In this document: positions 47,321 to 59,330 of the stretch, piece after piece | How positions within the stretch are numbered: position 1 is the stretch's first letter | How the letters are laid out: each line of letters opens with the position of its first letter | Source of the DNA: Cenococcum geophilum 1.58 | Lineage: Eukaryota; Ascomycota; Dothideomycetes; Gloniales; Gloniaceae | DNA length: 64,000 nt | Reading direction: 5' to 3' | Assembly: GCA_001692895.1 (NCBI GenBank) | Contig: KV748177.1 | Location: 5,246,130 to 5,310,129, forward strand | The notes under the pieces: generated by a model | Told to the model about the DNA's origin: nothing | Database searches by the model: none | Seen by the model: the letters and a program-made list of their open reading frames with translations, nothing else | Program-made: the position numbers and the translations under genes

Positions 47321-48330
47321 AACAGGGGCCCTGACGCTTGCATGAGATCGAAGGCTGTCCTACAATATCACTCAACCACCAAACCAAGATATTATCTTCA
47401 GCGCCCGTAGCCCACTCTGGCCGCGACTTCTGGTTTAGGCTTTGATCTGGCTTCAACGCTCTATCGACGAGCGCGATAAACACGTATTCGCGAAAGCAGG
47501 TGGGGATATAATCGGTTCACGCGACTCTACTCAACATACGAAGGGCGTGCGTTTACTTCTCACAACCAGTTTCAAAAATCTCTAGTATGATTTCTCTCCG
47601 GCAGAATAGGATTACTGTTCTATGGGAGTATTGATTTGGAGAAGACATCTGATGTTGCAGTAAACTTCCCGGACAGCGTTAACACAACACCGATCCATCT
47701 AGTAATATCTATAGTGCTGGTACAGACCTCAGTTACTCGCAAGGAATCCGAATGGCGACTGTCAGCAGTAACGCAGTACTCTCAAACCTTCTCCTGCTTT
47801 TAACCATATCCCAAAGGCCGTTCGTCATTCGATACTGCTATTTCAAACGTATAGCCACCAAATCATGAAATTCAATCTACCACGAATTAATTATTCTCAA
47901 CTCAGAATAAACGAAGATCACACTAGTGCAACCTCTCGGTAGTGCCGCAACGGTCGGGGCAGCATGGTATAATCTCTGAGCTGCCATACTCCTATTGGCA
48001 TTGATTTGGCGTGTTTCAAAACCAGATTACAGGTTGGACGGCATTTCATCCTCAGGCAGCAAAGTTTATAGTATCCCCGCGTAATTTTCTTGTTCACTCC
48101 TACTTCTCGATATATCGATTACCATCAAACCGTCTTCTCTTTGAGTCTGAAGAACATATTATAATCTTTAATGTTATATCTATATTTATAATAATGCAAT
48201 AGGACAAGCTCCTCAGATCAAAGTCGGCTTAACCAGTACTTCACTATTATATCTGCAATATTATTCTGGCATTAATTCACCAAACTTGTGCAGTGCTTGA
48301 TATGAAGCAAAGCAACTCTTCCAACCCCAT
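47321..48330. other. Host-like intergenic DNA, no gene recognised
   Basis: Composition is near normal, unlike the transposon blocks. A minus-strand open stretch (47259-47483, including EYVFIALVDRALKPDQSLNQ and EDNILVWWLSDIV) has some protein texture but no recognisable domain, and its C-terminal part runs into the MITE. It could be a fragment of a lost gene. Nothing else is supported. Confidence 0.45.
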
Positions 48331-48337
48331 CATCACG

Positions 48338-48705
48338 TTAGCTTTTCTTAATATCGTCAGCGATCTTCTCCGCAAGGGCATCTATTACTCGTTAGCTCCC
48401 GCCTCAAAACTCCAGACCAGTGCGTGGTACATATCACATACAAATCGTGCTCTGCGGATTTCCTGGTGGCAACAGTGCAAATACGCTAACGCCCACCACT
48501 CTCAAGCCTTTCACACCAAACACCCGGGCCCTCGAATCCACTACCGCCATGGCATCCCCGGCTTTCCCCATCCTACATGTCCCTGCACCATGTGACAACG
48601 ACCCGAAGCTTTAATCACAGAGAGTATTTCCTCATCCGTCTGGGTTCCATTCAATCCAGGAAATATCTCCTGGCTCAGCAGAACCCCCTTCCTAATAAAG
48701 AGGGT
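48338..48705 (-). pseudogene. 3' fragment of a GMC oxidoreductase gene, truncated by Copia-4
   Basis: Minus-strand segments match the C-terminus of GMC flavoenzymes (glucose/choline/aryl-alcohol type): FPGLNGTQTDEEILSVIKAS, then SHGAGTCRMGKAGDAMAVVD, SRARVFGVKGLRVV, LLPPGNPQSTI and ALAEKIADDIKKS-stop. A 60-bp intron (48382-48441, GTATGT...CTAAC...TAG) separates the last two. HGAGTC carries the usual catalytic His. The PPG(H/N)PQ position is Asn, as in some family members. Between VIKAS and SHGAG, near 48600-48612, the frame shifts, so the copy is broken even apart from truncation. Homology ends near 48705, where TA-rich Copia-4 DNA begins. The N-terminal part is not in the window and may lie beyond Copia-4, past 64000. 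Confidence 0.82.
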
Positions 48706-48709
48706 CTCT

Positions 48710-49067
48710 TATATAAAATTACAGGGCCGTTAAAATTGGACTCTATACCTATATAAGGTGGCCTAGCTTACGAACCTACTAGTCTTTAGATTTAGTAGAA
48801 CTAACGTAAAGACGTCGCATAGGTATAGGTAGGGGGGTAGTAGTAGTTAAGACGTTGTGAGCAGTAAAAAGATTTTATAAGATAGTAATATTAAATTAAG
48901 GTTATAGAGCTAAAACTCTGTATATTGCTTATTTTCTATATAGGTAGTTAAAGAGATTTTAAGGAACTTTAACCGCCGGTTAAAGTTATCTAATTAATTA
49001 GATTCCTACCAAGAGCTTTCTCCACAAGTCTTATCACGTAATATCGTTGCGAGCTTATTTTCCAACA
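48710..49067 (-). repeat. Copia-4 3' LTR
   Basis: It ends CCAACA at 49067 directly before a CCCCCCC run. It contains the palindrome TTTAACCGCCGGTTAAA (48969-48985). The partner LTR is outside the window, so the lower edge is set only by where GMC homology stops. Confidence 0.6.
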
Positions 49068-50917
49068 CCCCCCCTTAAGTTTAGTTAACGATACCGCTAT
49101 ATACACTATATATAGGGGCGTAGGATTGCTTAATTAGGGTTACTAAAGCTCCTTTAAGGTGGAACAAGTATTCTATAAAACACCCCTTAACTTTTTAGCA
49201 GCACCTCCCTATAGGTATTCTATATTGCCTATAAAACTCTTAAGGCCCTATAGCCTTACCCTATATCTCTCCTAAAGTATATTTACCCTTCCTACCGGTA
49301 TAGGTCCTTCGTAATATCGTGCCGTTAGATTCGGATTATAGGTTTAGATAGTAGGTTTAGGTAGTAGGTTAGTAGATTAAGGTTAAGTTCTATCGCTTGT
49401 TTTAAGGCCTTAAGGCGTTATTTAGCGCACTCTCTAAGGATTTACTAGTTGTGTACTAATTTCCTAATAAGGCCTAGTGTAGTTAATTAAGTCTCTACAC
49501 CATCCGAAAGTATTTAAAAAAGGCGTAGAACTAAGGACCTATAAGAGGCTTAGTAAGGCCGTCGGCCGCTATATTAATTAAAGTAACGTATATAAGGTTA
49601 ATCCTACTACTGTTTATCTTATCTCTTACGTAGTAAAACTAGATATTGATATACTTTATTTAATTATATTAAACCAGATTTTCGGCCAACGCCTTCGCAG
49701 CTTAGTTATTAGTTTTAATTAAGATTCTAGTAAACTATTTGTTCTAGTCTAGTACGCCTAGTTTAGTAAGTAAAAGTTAAAGCTACATAGCCTCTTTTAC
49801 TGCAGCCGTTAGAGCCGTGTACTCTAATTAGCATATTAATAGCAAAACGGTAGCTTATAGCTTTAATTTCTATAAAATTAGTCCTCTGTTTAATATAAAT
49901 ATAAAGCCTAATATAGAGCGTCTTATAGTTTTATCTTATCCCTAGTTAGCGTTACTAAAGCCAATTAGTATAAGGTCTAGGTCCTTATCGCCTTTATAAG
50001 TAATTCCTCTATTAAGTAAGCCGGCTAAGTATTAAAGGATAAGCCTTATGGCCGTTATATGGGTAAAGGTAGGATTATAAGCAAAACGGCTTACCGTTAA
50101 TACCGTAAAGGCAATATCTAGCCTTATTTCTATTATAGGAAATATAACTAAACTAACTATACTCTAGTATTTTCTAACGTTGTTCTTATTAGTAGTTTCT
50201 TAATTAGCTACTAGCTTAATTAAGTACTTTATAGGTACTAGTAAGGTATTAGCCTTTTATAATCTAAAGCGTTTAAAAGATTTAATAAGGTAGGCTCGCT
50301 ATAAAAATATAATCTTCTTCTTTATTCGATCTCTTATAACTATTATACCTAAGTAAAAGCTTATTAGACTAAGATCTATTATTTAAAAGGCCGCTTTAAG
50401 CTCTACTTTCGCCTAATTAACTACTGCTATATCTTTATAGATAATCTTAGTATTATTAATATAGGCAGAAATAATTAAACCTTTCTATCCTTTGCTAGTG
50501 GCGAATATACTATAATCTATGTATAGGTAGCAAAGTCTAAGCTTGACCTTTACCGCACATGCAACCTTACCAAAAGGTAGCGCCACACTTTAAAACTTAC
50601 GCATACCTATCTTACCATCAAAAACAATCGATTTTCTAACTTTTAAGACTTAATTCCTACTGCCTAGCGAGCTAGAGGTGGATTTATTTGTCGTTTTACC
50701 CCCTTTCCCCTAACAGAAAATTCTTCTTAGGGGTGGTCCTAGCTTATAAGCGAGGCATGGATAGGAACACTAAAACTAAATACTAAAACTACAAAATATA
50801 GAGGCTAGATTTTCTACTACCTTTTAGCCTAATCTCCCCAGAAATCTTCTAGTAGGATTAGTAAGGAGAAAGGGTATAAGGATAGTAAAAACTAGGAACC
50901 CCTATATAAGATACAAA

Positions 50918-51995
50918 ATGCTAAGGCCTAATAGGTCTAAAAAAAAACCTCCTATAGAAATAAGTGATGAAGAGCCTATATCTACTTTTTCTCTCCCTTC
51001 TTCTTCTCTTAGCCTATTTAGGACAAGAGAAAAAAGAGGGCATCCTTAGTCTTCTCCTAAAAAAGAAAACTAAAAACCTGCAAAAAAGACAATAAAACTA
51101 ATAACTACTATGGATAGGATACCTAGTATACCTTTTCCTCCCCTCTCTCCAGAACAACACCTATAAAAGGCTTTAGAAAGCCTACTCTAGGCCTATAAAA
51201 GGCTAAAAGAAGAAAAAGAAAAAGAAAAAGTTAGAAAGATAGGGAACTATATACAGAGTATCTTAGTAAGAGAAGATCCCTTTACAAAAGAAGAAATAGA
51301 AAAAGATGTCCTAAAAGGACTAGTTAAAGAAGTAAGAGCTCTCCGTAAGGAGGTAGCCCCTACTAAAGAAACCTACGCTAAGAGGCTAAAGAAGGACCTC
51401 CTTACTTCGTCCTCTTTACCCTCGTCACTACCGTCTCCTACTCCCTCTACTTCTACTAGAAGTAAGAAAAAGCAGCTATAAGAAAAGAAGCTAGTCCTAA
51501 TTATAGACGAAAAGGACTAATTCTTAGATACATTCTCTATACAAAATAAAGTCAATTAACTATTTGCATTAAAACTGTAAGTAAAAAAGCTAGTACTAGC
51601 GTCTATAGCTAGAACTAAAGGAAAACAAAATATTCTCCTTATGACTATAGAAGAGTATAATGTGGATTTCCTAGTCAAATATAAGGAGATCTAGCATAAC
51701 TGCTTTACCTTTTAAAGAGAACAAAAACTAGAACTATGGGTTTAAATTATAGCCTATAGGGTTCCTACTCTACCTTTCCTAAAAGAAGGAGGCTCTAAGC
51801 TTCTAAAAGAAGAAATTAAGACCTTTAATCCTATAAGGATATAAGGACTACCTAGATAGATCTTATCTAGCGAAAAAGACATAATTTATAGACTAGATTT
51901 GGCTCTATAGTTTTTACTATAGAGAACGAAGAAAAAAGACAAGAAATTCTTAAGTAAAAAGAGATATCAATTGCAGGTACAGCTACTAAGGTAGT
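50918..51995 (+). pseudogene. LINE ORF1 remnant, N-terminal part
   Basis: The reading starts at the ATG at 50918 (MLRPNRSKKKPPIEISDEEP). It runs through a Ser/Lys-rich stretch and a charged coiled coil (near 51185-51330, LKEEKEKEKVRK, DVLKGLVKEVRALRKEVAP). An RNA-binding-like segment follows, with GVPT-type homology YRVPTLPFLKEGGSKLLKEE and IKTFNPIRIQGLP near 51740-51860. Stops are mostly TAG/TAA where Gln is expected. The pattern (coiled coil, RRM-like region, C-terminal zinc knuckles) is that of ORF1 proteins of fungal Tad-like LINEs, which coat the element RNA. Copia-3 interrupts it at 51996. Confidence 0.7.
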
Positions 51996-52169
51996 TATTG
52001 GAAACACAGGGCAAATCACCAATATTACTTAAGTAGATACAGTGATGGAAAAGCTTATTATATTAGATAGGGGAGGGTAAGGAACTTAAGGTTCCTCACT
52101 ACGCTAGTGCCACAACGGCACGTGACGGCAATTTGCCGCACATAAGGGCAAATTGCCTTATTCCCAATA
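51996..52169 (-). repeat. Copia-3 LTR (low-coordinate copy)
   Basis: 174 bp with one fewer ACGTGACGGCAA unit than the partner. The start of the LTR (read on minus) is shared with Copia-2 LTRs; the rest is different. Confidence 0.88.
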
Positions 52170-52298
52170 CTAGCAACTCTTCTTTTTATAGTTGCTATCT
52201 ATATACAAATAGACTGTATATAATAATACAACAGTAGGTAGAATATAGCAGACTTTAGTAGGTAACACGCCTTATTCTGCTAACCCGGACTTCTGCTA

Positions 52299-52371
52299 GC
52301 CAATTACAATTTTCCATGCCCGGTATAGAAAATCGCTATTAGCTTACTTACTACTAGCGCCTTAGCGGCCT
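52299..52371 (-). repeat. Hairpin module in Copia-3, inverted relative to Copia-2
   Basis: ATTTTCCATGCC/GGTATAGAAAAT arms (52308-52333) are followed on the plus strand by CGCTATTAGCTTAC and ACTAGCGCCTTAGCGG. Because Copia-3 lies on the minus strand, the module points the opposite way to that in Copia-2 although it is at the same place in the element. Confidence 0.7.
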
Positions 52372-55300
52372 TTACCGCATCTTCTACTCCCTCTTAACCT
52401 AACCTTTAACTTGTATATATAGAGTATTTATATTAATAAACGTCTCTAGCGCCTTGTTTGGGTTTGCCTTCATTATTACATCTACTAAGTTATCTTGGCC
52501 ATTGATCTATTGAATTTTAAAGAGTTTTTAACGCTTATAAGATTGCTATAATGCTATAATATTAATTATAAGGCGCTTCTTTTTTATAGTATTAAGCTTA
52601 ACTAAATACTTATAGAGGGAATATAAGTTGGTATATACGATTATAGGGATAACAGGAAGTTTAAGTTAATCTATAATTATCTTTAAGGTAGTTCCAATTA
52701 TAATTACCATATTAACTCCGCCGACTATTTTATATATCTCTAACGCTAGAACGCTTTAAGTAACGCGCTTACTCTTAGTTAAGCTTTAATAGATAAGATT
52801 GCCGTAGATCGTGAAGTTATTCTCTTTGGTAGATTTATTCGCGATAATAATCTTATATCCTAGCTAGGAGCTAAAATCTTTATTATTTATAAACGACCTA
52901 TTAACAAACACGAAGAGCTTAGTAGTGGGAAGATTAATAGGTATATAGAGTAATCCTTAATCAAAATGGTTTATTTGCTAGAAAAGACGCTTATTTAGGG
53001 TAAGAATGTTATCCTTAGTTAGTTCCTAGTGTTAAGCGGCAATAAAGAGATTAAAGGAAGCCTTANGTTAATAGATANAAGNAATATAAGCTNNNTAAGC
53101 GCGTTNCTCTANATATCCTTGCTTTAGAGAATTAACGTTAATAACGTTAATCTTCTTACCTTAACCCTTCTGGCGTAAAGTAATAGAATCCTTATTTAGG
53201 GAGAGGATGTATCTATTAAAGAGTAATGGTGTTATTAAACTAAGTTTTTCCTTTGGCTTTGCTATAAGATTTGCCTTTACTAGCTTATCTTCTTTAAGAG
53301 CTAAGAATTAGTTATCTCCTAAGATAATTATATTATTGGTTTATATACTGACGATTCTAAATAGGGTTCCCGTAGTTATAATAAGGAAGTAGGGATTAAA
53401 TATAGAAGTAGTTATTAAAAGCTTCTCCTTATGGTGCTTACTATAGGTAGCCTACTAATAGGTTCCTACCTCTGCGATTCCGTATAATAGCTTAAGAATA
53501 ACTATAATTATATCTTTGGGATATTAATGGCGAATTTATTCTAGAAAATATGCCAATATTAAGCGCTAAAGGTGCGTCTCTAATTAGGTGTAGGCTTAAG
53601 TAATATCTTATAAATAAACTGCTATTCCGTTCTTTATTAAGGAGGGAGCTAGTGTAACAATAACTCGCTAACTAGCTCGTTAAATTATAGGGAATTGCGT
53701 AAGGATTACCTCCTTACTATTATTGTTGTAACCTTAGATGACAAGCCTTAATTTCTTAAATAGGGCGTTAGTAGCTTTGCCCTTAATCTTATTAACTATT
53801 CTTAACTTAAAGATGCGAACTCTATTAAACTTAGTAGGGTTATACTTCTTAAATTTAAAGACTCCTCTTAAAATAAGACCGTTAATCTCTTGTTTATTAG
53901 ATACTTAAAAAGGAGCTCCTAGGGTTATAATACGGCCTTCCTTTTAGAGCTATTTTGCGAGCTTAAAGTTAGCCTTCTCTTTAGCTATTATAAAGGCTAT
54001 TAATAACTTATCTCTACTCTTAATAGCGGTAACAAATTACTCTTTAAAATTAATAAGGTGTTGGCAATTTCGTAATTCTTTCGGGCGACCTCTACTGTAT
54101 TGTAGTTGCGGTATATCTGCTGCAATTATATTAGAATTATGGTCTTTTTCTAGAGCACGTTAATTATAGTTCTCCTCTAGGGTATCCTCTAGGGCATCCT
54201 CTGGGGAATCCTCTAGGGTATCCTATAAAGGCTTATAACTATTATTTCTATAATAGGGCTTAATAACGGTTAAACGGAATTAAGTGGGTCTATAGGGTAT
54301 TTAAAGAGTATAAGTTTAACCATCGCTTATAATAAGTTTATGTGGCCCTAACCATCCTCCCTTCTTACGCCATACCTATACTTTAGATTAGAGAGGCAAA
54401 TTAAGTATAGTTAAGGTGTTTAGGCTATTTCTTATTCCTAGTGCGTTGTTAACCTAGCGCGTGGCATAGATACATCGCACCTTTTTCGTTGCCTTATAAA
54501 TAGCCTTAGCTTATTACACAATAGAGGGAGATAGTAGAGAATTATTAGTTATTTAAGGGTAAGCGCTAAAGACTAGTAATATGGGTATAAGTCCATCTGG
54601 ACTAGCGGAATTATTAATAGCCTTAACAGCCATCTGTAAGATAAGCTCTTTACTAGTATCCTCTAGTTTTAAAGAAATAATCTTATATGCTTAGCGCAAT
54701 AGCATATAGTATTGTTCTACTTTTCTAACGCTATTATATGCCTTAATAGGGACTTCCTTAACCTTAATTGCTATTACCTTTGCTTATTACCGAAACTCTA
54801 TAAATAAGAAGTTCCTTTTTGTATTATAAATAACTTAGTTAGGGGGTCCTAGGTAGACATTAATCTAGTATAATTAAAGAGTATCCTATGCGTTCCTAGC
54901 TAATATATCCCTTAGAAAACATACGGCTTAAAAAAAGGTTAAGAAGTTAATAACTTAGAGTACTAGCTTGCCACTAAAATACATAATATTAATAATAATA
55001 CAAAAGTTAAAGTCGTAGTTATCTTTAAGGGTAAACTTAAATCGGCCAGGGGACTTCTAGTTTATTTAATAGTAATAGCAGTACTTTATAAGATGCTTAA
55101 TTATCTTAACCTTAACCTTATAACCTGCTTACTAAAGGACCCTAAGTAGTTAGTGAACAAATAGGTAACTAAAACGATAATGTAGTTAGCGTAGCTCTAA
55201 CTTGGTTAAATAGCTTTAAGCAACGCTCCTTTCTAGCTATTAAAGGAGTAACTAAGGGTAACCCTATTTGCGTATAACGGGCACTTAATTATCTCCCTAG

Positions 55301-57742
55301 ATAAGCACGTTCTTAAGGTTATTAAGCTTAACGCCTAATCTATTTATATCTTGGATGTAGAATAGGAATAGGGTGTTTGCGGGAATAATATAAAAAGTAA
55401 TATATCCTAATGGGGTTTGGACCTTAATTGTACTAAGAGAGATTATAGTACCCTTGCTAAAGCGGATTGTATATTAGCCTACTATTAATTAGTTAATCTA
55501 AACAGATCTATTAAGCTGCTAAAGGGCTTAAACTTAAGGTTCTCCTACTATAGATACTCCTACGGCTCTAGTATCNGGNATAATACTATANAAGANGTTN
55601 NCCGAGTATCTNTTATNAAAGGANAACGNNNANCTNTCCTTTGGCTTATTAAAGATATTTAACTTTATAACGGAATAGAGCGTAGATTAGTTATTAAGGA
55701 TAGCGATGGTTTATATGCCATTTACCTTACCATACTCGGTAAAGTATTAGTTGGAGGAGTAGTCCTTAATTTCTATATCTATAAGGAGCTGTTCGGCCTC
55801 GTTAACCTTACCCTTAAAATCTTCTATACCTTTATATTAAACTAGGAAGCTTTGGAAGTAGGCCATAGTAACCTTATAATTTCTAATGTTTTATACGCTT
55901 TAGCGGAACTTATTATATGCCTCCTTTTATTTATTAAGGGGGTACCTAGTTAACTAGTAATTTGGCTTCTTACAAATATAGCACTTTTTCTAATAATTGC
56001 TCCGAAATAAACCTCCATAATTACCTTATGGTTAATATTAATTATACCCTCTGTCATATCCCCTACCGCGGCCACCATATGTTTAATCGGTCTAGTTATA
56101 ATCATATTAGTTGGTTGGGTTAATTAAAGTAGGTTAGGGTTAGGTATTAAATTGCTATACTTCTTAAGAGCGCAGAGCTGTGCTAATAGAGGATCTTAAT
56201 TAGGTATATACTCCTTTATAAGTGTTTATAGGATTAAAGAGAGCAAGGTTACATTCTTTAATACCTCAGCATGCGCTAATAACTTAATCGCGTAGGCTGA
56301 AGTTCTCTTAATATGATTTAGATAAACCACGCTAAATCATCTAAAGTTAATTGAAGAGCTTTTAAAGATAATTAAGCCAAGAGATACCTAGGTTTATAGT
56401 AATAATTCTTAAGAAGGTAGTCTCTCTCTACTCCAATATATACTGCTACTTATTCTCTTCTATTTTAAAGTGGCATCTTATCTTATATATTATTCGGTTA
56501 AAATTATATCCTTTTTCTACCAGATAATTATAATAGAAGGTACTAGCGCGGCCCTTAAGTATAACGGAATAGGTGTTATAATATTAGTTAGGTTCTAGTT
56601 TAACCTTCTAGTAATAGTCGTAGAAGATGCGCAGCTTTAAATTAAGGATATTATACAGTTCCCTGCCAAACCTCTTCTTTTGGTCTAAATAGAGCTTCGT
56701 AAGCTCTGTAAGCATCTTTAAGGTACCTTTAAGCGGTATTAAGCCACATTAAAATTGCATTAGAGATTGAGGTGGAGATTGCTTTATAGGCTACAGTGGA
56801 GATATAGAGCCTAATAGAATACGGCGTGGTACCTAGTCTTGCTTTGGTAGAGTTTAAAGGTTATTAAATCGCGAAGTAAGGGGGTCTTGTGCTTGCTTTA
56901 GAGTAATAGAATTAGAACGTGTCTCTATTAGTATATTGTTTAGATTCTATCGTGAGTTAAGCTTTCTTATAGTGCGTAGTTGGTGCTTAATTTCTTATAG
57001 AGTCTATTTATGCTCTTCTTTTACGTTAATAATATGCTCCTAAATATTATCTTTAATAGCGCCCCCATCTATAGGGACAAATACTTTATTCTCCCGAAGG
57101 AAGTTACGGAAGTCTTATACGATAACCTTTATCGCGAGAGCCTATGTTTCCTTTATCTATCTAATAAAGTCCTCCTTTATACAATACTAAAGCATAGTGT
57201 TGTTGTATTTGCTATCTTTATAGTGTGCCATACAGTATAGTAAGAATCCGTTTAGGTCCTGTTGTTTGGCATTTATAGGGTCAATATCTTTATGCTATAT
57301 CTCCGGGTTAATGTCCTTCTTATACTTCTTTAGGTAGGTTAACGCCATAATTAGTGTAGAATTGACGGGGTGTCGTATGTTAAAGGTAGGTAGGGTTTTC
57401 GGTTTTGTAGAATCTCGTAGGTTTACTATTAAAAGGTAGGCAATTTAAGATGTTGTTTAACGCGTTTCGGACGTTAATTTAGAACCCTAGGTTTAGTAAT
57501 ACTTCTAACCTAAAGTACTTAACCAAATCTTTGTAAACGCAATTGTTCTACGTAATAGACGCAACTTGGTATCTCCTAGTACTTAGTAATACTTCTATTA
57601 CTAGTTTTCCGTAAGTCTAAGGTAGTATAGTATCACCGGGATCCATTCCATATAAGCGTATATAGCACCCCTATACAAAACTATCTCTTCTATTAAAAAC
57701 CTTGCTATTCTATGGTTAACTGTATATTTAACTACTAATTAG

Positions 57743-57936
57743 TATTAGAAATATAGGGCAAATCACCAATACTACTCGAGTAGATATAGTGATAGAAAAG
57801 CTTGTTGTATTAGATAGGGGAGGGTAAAGAACTTAAGGTTCCTTACCGCGCTAGTGCCACGACGGCACGTGACGGCAAGTTGCCTCACGTGACGGCAATT
57901 TGCCGCACGTAAGGGCAAATTGCCTTATTCCCGACA
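57743..57936 (-). repeat. Copia-3 LTR (high-coordinate copy)
   Basis: 194 bp, with an extra 20-bp unit of the GGCAA(G/T)TTGCC-CACGTGAC type. It ends CCCGACA and is followed by GTAGT. Confidence 0.88.
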
Positions 57937-57941
57937 GTAGT

Positions 57942-58160
57942 AAAATACCTCAAAGTCTCTCCTACTACATAGTGCACCAGCTGCCAAAAATTTGGCTATA
58001 TAGGAGACAGATGCTCTACTAGAGCCTATAGATTTTGTACGGCTGTATATTTATCTAAAGACTATTCCTTTCTACCTATATAATAATAGGCAAGCCCTAC
58101 AGACATACTACTCCCCTTTACATTAACTGTAAAGAAAACCACTTTATAAATAGTAAAGAC
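57942..58160 (+). pseudogene. LINE ORF1 remnant, zinc-knuckle part
   Basis: This continues the frame region beyond Copia-3. KYLKVSPTTQCTSCQKFGYI, then GDRCSTRAYRFCTAVYLSKD, contains a CCHC-type knuckle (C-x2-C-x4-G-x4-C, with Tyr where His is usual), followed by part of a second. It is cut by the inverted-repeat element at 58161. The following ORF1 tail would be at 60204-60450. Confidence 0.65.
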
Positions 58161-58189
58161 CATCAGGAAATTTTTTTTCGGGCTCGTTG

Positions 58190-58410
58190 TTGCAGTTTGC
58201 GGCAATTTGCGGCAAACTGTACGGTCGCGGCAGTCGTATATGGTCTTGTGCGGTTTGCGCATTTTGCGGCAAACTGCACAGAGCCTACGTATTTTATAGC
58301 AACTTGCAGCAAACTGCACAGAGCCTATATATTTTGCAGCAACTTGTAGCAAACTATATAGAGCCTGCGCATTTTACAGCAACTCACAGCAAACGCGTAG
58401 AGCCTGTGTA
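58190..58410. repeat. Tandem repeat, about 51-bp unit with TTTGCRGCAA cores
   Basis: Four to five units of the form CAACTTGCAGCAAACTGCACAGAGCCTACGTATTTT-type (quoted only in part) repeat with mostly transition differences. The GCAA/TTGC cores are short palindromes resembling those in the Copia LTRs. Confidence 0.75.
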
Positions 58411-58639
58411 TTTTACACGTTTTGTATATTTTATATATTTTATATATTTTGCACATTTTACATATTTTATACATTTTATATTTTGCATATTTTATATTCC
58501 TATATAACTATATAAAATATAGAGCTATTTATTAAGTAATTAAGATAAGGGGGATACTCTTTACAAAGGCTCTAAATTATTAATTGGCGGTATTCCTGAT
58601 AATCTGCTAGCTGTGTACCGATTTCCTAACTAGGCCTAG

Positions 58640-58930
58640 TGCCTGCCTGCCTGCCTACCTACCTATCTGTCTATCTATCTATCTGTCTGCCTATCTGCCT
58701 ATCTACCTACCTACCTATCTATCTATCTATTTGTCTATCTATCTATCTATCTATCTATACCTACCTATGCCTACCTATCTATGCCTACTATCTATGCCTA
58801 CCTATCTATGCCTACTATCTATATCTACCTATCTGTACCTACCTATCTATGCTACCTATCTATGCCTACCTATCTATACCTACCGTCTGTGCCTTTTGTT
58901 TGTGCTACTGTCTATACCTACCTATCTGTA
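58640..58930. repeat. CTAT/CTAC tetranucleotide array
   Basis: An impure (CTAT)n/(CTAC)n/(CTGC)n microsatellite, grading into a CTATCTATGCCTAC minisatellite. The open frames across it (PTYLSIYLS-like) are products of the repeat. Confidence 0.85.
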
Positions 58931-59330
58931 ATTTAGGGGAAAGGTCGGCCCGATTAAAGGCTCCGCCTAATTCAATTAATTAATTAATTATATTAATTCA
59001 AATCGTTCTCTACGGCCGTTCGCTAGCTGTATATTCAAACGGTGGTTGTCTGGGGTGCCTACCTAGGAGGCCTTAATTCGATTCGGCGACGGGCCGATAT
59101 TAAAGCTCTAGTTCAATTCGATTAATTAGTTAATTAAATCGTTTATGGCGTTTACTGGATAGTCGTTCGAACGGTAGTCGTCTGGTTCTGGCAACAGTTG
59201 TCTGCTAGCTATCGTTCTGGTGTCTCCCTAGGTAGGGAGGATATAAGGAAGGGTAGAAAATAAGGTGGCTACCTAGGTGTATATAAGGGGTATCTTGGCA
59301 GAGGTATATATAGAGGCTATCGGGAATATA

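Larger units (their letters stand above)
51996..57936 (-). mobile_element. Copia-3: Ty1/Copia LTR retrotransposon fossil, sister of Copia-2
   Basis: LTRs at 51996-52169 and 57743-57936 are flanked by a perfect GTAGT duplication (51991-51995 and 57937-57941). Minus-strand remnants are RNase H about 52450-53000, reverse transcriptase about 53300-53900, integrase about 54600-55450 and gag about 55900-56900. Internal sequence matches Copia-2 closely, although the distal half of the LTR differs. The LTRs differ in length by 20 bp because of the GGCAATTTGCC tandem units. Clusters of ambiguous bases (53066-53113 and 55576-55637) suggest merged copies. It has many breaks. It sits inside the ORF1-only LINE. 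Confidence 0.9.

Noticed and set aside
48293-48614. Two plus-strand open frames
   Set aside because: They are antisense to the GMC oxidoreductase fragment, whose minus-strand motifs and intron are far more convincing.
58190-58410. CRISPR-like array
   Set aside because: Units are contiguous and diverged, without unique spacers, in a eukaryotic context. It is a tandem repeat.
58639-58983. Open frame of about 114 codons
   Set aside because: It is a translation of the CTAT/CTAC microsatellite and has no protein features.
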